Shown here piece after piece: positions 62,109 through 64,000 of a DNA stretch of 64,000 nucleotides (position 1 is the first letter of the stretch; every line of letters begins with the position of its first letter). A program made the translations under genes and the position numbers. Location of the stretch: the NCBI RefSeq assembly GCF_900101625.1, contig NZ_FMYZ01000001.1, positions 62,001-126,000 of the forward strand. The letters run 5' to 3'. The DNA is from Cupriavidus sp. YR651. GTDB taxonomy: Bacteria; Pseudomonadota; Gammaproteobacteria; Burkholderiales; Burkholderiaceae. The notes beneath the pieces are model-generated. The model saw only the letters and a program-made list of their open reading frames with translations. It was not told where the DNA came from and searched no databases.

Positions 62109-63698
62109 TCAGACTCCCTGCGCGCGCTTGCGGCCCTGGTGGAACAACGCCGGACGATCGCGGTTGGGGCCCAGCCCGAAGATCGCGCAGACAAAGTTGG
62201 CAACAAAAAAGAGATGGCTCGTCAGCATCATCAGCCCGCCGAGCGAACGGGCCTTCAGGTACGGGATGGTGACCGTCACCGAATCCATGAACGGCTTTGC
62301 CGCATCGAGCATGTCCAGGCCCTGCAGCCAGCCGCCGATGCTCAGGCCGATGAAGTACACGCCGATGCCGCCCGCCGCTAGCCAGAAGTGGAAATAGATC
62401 ATCCAGCGGTACGGCCATTCGCGGCCCGTCACGCGCGGGACGATGAAGTAGATGGCGCCAAAGAACGCAAAGCTGACGAACGCGTAGAGGCCCAGGTGCG
62501 CGTGCGCCACCGTGTAGTGGGTGAAGTGGGTGACGCGGTTGACGGCGCGCAATGCCTCGAACGAGCCCTGGATCGAGCTCAGCGTGTACATCATCCCGCC
62601 GAACGTGACAAAGCGCAGTGTGGGCGAATCGATCAGGCGGCGGAAGTTGCCGCGCAGCGTCTGGTGCTGATTGATCGAGAACGCGATCACCGGGATTAGC
62701 ATCATCATGCTCTGCACGATCGACAGCGTAATCAGCCAGCCCGGCACCGGCCCGCCCACCAGGTGGTGTCCGCCAACCTGGCCGTAGAAGAACGCCAGCG
62801 CCCAGAATCCCAGCAGCGACAGCCCGTATGACCTGACCGGCTGGCCGATGACCTTGGGCAGGAAGTAGTAGATCGATGCCAGCGCCAGCGGCGTATAGAA
62901 CAGCCCCAGCACGTTATGACCAAACCACCAGTTCATGGTGGCCTGCTCCACGCCGAAGTGCAGCCCCGGGAAATTGGCCACCAGGAACAGCACCGGGAAC
63001 CAGAACAGCGCGCAACCCATGTACCAGACCGACACGTACAGGTGATCCACCTTGCGGTTGACCAGCGTCAGCACCAGCGGCACGCCGACGAAGGCACCGC
63101 CGACGACGAACAGGATGTCGACCTGCCAGGGAATCTCCAGCCATTCCATGCCGTCGGAGATACCGGCCGCGATGCTGCCGATGCCCGCGATCAGGCCGGC
63201 GTTCCACAGCGCGGCACCCAGCACGGCCCAGCGCGCGCCCACCAGCGGTGTCTTGAGCAGGCGTGGCAACAGGAACAGCGCGATGCCCAGCCCTGCCATC
63301 GGCGCCCAGCCGTAGGCCACCGCGTTCAGGTGCATGGTGCGGATGCGGCCGAACGATAGCCACGGCACGGAAGCCAGCAGGTCCGGCTCATGCAGCTTGA
63401 CGGAGGCAGTGAGCCCGGCCAGCGACGCCACCACCAGCCACACCATCGCGCAGCAGATGAACAGGAACACCACGGGCGACGACGACTCGTCGGCCGCATC
63501 GCGGGACGGGTCATCGATCCCCTGGTCGCCGTGACGGGACGCCGGGTCCTCCGGGTGCCCCGCCTCCCCGTCGCCAAAGATGACGCGCGCGGCGGCGGGC
63601 GAGGTATCGAACAGGCCGCGCTGCATGCTCCAGATAAACGCCGCGAGCGCGACCACGGATAGCAGGAAGGCCGACAGCAGAATGGCAACGGTATTCAT
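62109..63698 (-). CDS. ccoN: cbb3-type cytochrome c oxidase subunit I with CcoS-like N-terminal fusion
   Basis: The protein has 529 residues from the ATG complementary to 63696-63698 (M-N-T-V-A-I-L-L). The catalytic part, about residues 75-525, shows M-H-L-N-A-V-A-Y-G-W-A-P for the low-spin heme, H-N-V-L-G-L-F-Y-T-P with the CuB ligand and tyrosine region, G-G-H-H-L-V-G-G-P for the other CuB ligands, and H-F-T-H-Y-T-V-A-H-A-H-L-G for the hemes. The first ~45 residues, one helix then W-S-M-Q-R-G-L-F-D-T-S-P-A-A-A-R-V-I-F-G-D, match the small assembly factor CcoS. A charged linker joins the two. It reduces oxygen at the inner membrane. CcoO, a cytochrome c, SCO and a membrane protein follow in one operon. 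Confidence 0.93.
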   Translation of the reverse strand: MNTVAILLSAFLLSVVALAAFIWSMQRGLFDTSPAAARVIFGDGEAGHPEDPASRHGDQGIDDPSRDAADESSSPVVFLFICCAMVWLVVASLAGLTASVKLHEPDLLASVPWLSFGRIRTMHLNAVAYGWAPMAGLGIALFLLPRLLKTPLVGARWAVLGAALWNAGLIAGIGSIAAGISDGMEWLEIPWQVDILFVVGGAFVGVPLVLTLVNRKVDHLYVSVWYMGCALFWFPVLFLVANFPGLHFGVEQATMNWWFGHNVLGLFYTPLALASIYYFLPKVIGQPVRSYGLSLLGFWALAFFYGQVGGHHLVGGPVPGWLITLSIVQSMMMLIPVIAFSINQHQTLRGNFRRLIDSPTLRFVTFGGMMYTLSSIQGSFEALRAVNRVTHFTHYTVAHAHLGLYAFVSFAFFGAIYFIVPRVTGREWPYRWMIYFHFWLAAGGIGVYFIGLSIGGWLQGLDMLDAAKPFMDSVTVTIPYLKARSLGGLMMLTSHLFFVANFVCAIFGLGPNRDRPALFHQGRKRAQGV

Positions 63699-64000
63699 GG
63701 CTGGCTTGGAGACATGGGGCGGACGGACATGGCGCGGGGCGCGGGGGCGAGATCGGAACGGGGGCTCAGGACAAGGGCGGAAAGCAGCGTCGGCTTCCCA
63801 CAGTGCGCAGATTACGCATCGGGTGGAACGTGGCACATAGCCACTTTCCCGGTTTTTTGGGTAGCCACCATACGAGCGTTTGGAACCTTGTCGCCGCTGC
63901 CGATAACAACCCTGCCGCTGGTGCGAAACGTCCCTGCTCGACGCAGGCCTATAAGTTGCAAATAAAATGCAACTTTAATAGAATCGGTTGCACCGCCCGG
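63699..64000. other. Non-coding right edge with a NsrR-like palindrome
   Basis: No gene is supported in this 302-base stretch. It must hold the promoter of the ccoN operon (minus strand) and probably that of a gene to the right. I looked for the FNR pattern TTGAT-N4-ATCAA and did not find it. The dyad at 63953-63975 is listed separately. Confidence 0.5.
63953..63975. promoter_or_regulatory. NsrR-like palindromic operator
   Basis: AAGTTGCA (63953-63960), spacer AATAAAA, TGCAACTT (63968-63975) form a perfect dyad. Read as 11-1-11, the right half is AAGTTGCATTT in reverse complement, one base different from AAGATGCATTT, the half-site I recall for the nitric-oxide sensor NsrR. It lies 255 bases before the ccoN start and 25 bases from the window edge, so it more likely serves a gene to the right. 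Confidence 0.45.

Noticed and set aside
63699..64000. FNR/Anr box upstream of ccoN
   Set aside because: No TTGAT-N4-ATCAA-like sequence is present; only the longer NsrR-like dyad stands out.

Overview
The window is GC-rich DNA that looks like a Burkholderiaceae genome, most likely Cupriavidus or a close relative. That assignment is inferred from gene content: a Bug-type tricarboxylate receptor beside a CoA transferase and an HMG-CoA-lyase-like enzyme, a PXPV-repeat protein, a tandem DUF3304-like/DUF2235 locus, and a dense set of LysR regulators. No rRNA, tRNA, CRISPR array, transposase or phage module was seen. Genes are tightly packed, with many ATGA/GTGA overlaps that mark operons.

Left part (1-17.0 kb). 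The window opens inside an operon of three exported proteins of unknown function that ends in a clear terminator (3584-3614). A PXPV-repeat protein follows, then a minus-strand catabolic operon (HMG-CoA lyase family enzyme, CaiB/BaiF CoA transferase, Bug receptor) with a divergent LysR gene. From 8976 to 16915 lies a type VI secretion (T6SS) effector island: VgrG, a DUF4123 adaptor, four tandem lipoprotein genes of the putative Tli1/DUF3304 immunity type, and one intact DUF2235 (Tle1) phospholipase effector. Each lipoprotein gene is preceded by a stub of the effector gene's 5' end, so the array grew by duplication of a ~660 bp unit. The lipoprotein genes look poorer in GC than their surroundings.

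Middle part (17.0-33.5 kb). This holds a GntR/FCD regulator with a D-2-hydroxyacid dehydrogenase, a four-gene ABC export operon (adaptor, ATPase, two FtsX-type permeases), a LysR gene divergent from a FUSC transporter, a small repeat-bearing secreted protein, an ArsR/SRPBCC pair, and a MacA-MacB-outer-membrane-factor efflux operon.

Phosphonate operon (33.76-41.02 kb). Seven overlapping or closely spaced genes encode a CDP-alcohol phosphatidyltransferase, a 2OG-Fe(II) oxygenase, a YbhN/MprF-like membrane protein, a cytidylyltransferase, PEP mutase fused to a second nucleotidyltransferase, phosphonopyruvate decarboxylase and AEP transaminase. Together these give a complete route from PEP to 2-aminoethylphosphonate (AEP), its CMP activation, and transfer to an alcohol acceptor. 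I infer a phosphonolipid or phosphono-headgroup pathway, possibly hydroxylated and moved across the membrane. This is the most interesting system in the window.

Right part (41.1-64 kb). Here are a SnoaL-like protein, a phospholipase-D lipoprotein, an ene-reductase, a Fic AMP-transferase-type protein with its own palindromic operator, a Rieske oxygenase, two lipoproteins, a hybrid histidine kinase, a TonB-dependent receptor behind a Fur-like palindrome, purT, a YbdG-type mechanosensitive channel, a SugE/Gdx transporter, a LysR gene, an HD-GYP protein, and a cbb3-type oxidase operon whose CcoN carries a CcoS-like N-terminus and which has no separate ccoP. A dispersed MITE-like repeat occurs three times (19192, 45876, 53779), with terminal inverted repeats that covary. 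A NsrR-like palindrome lies at the right edge.
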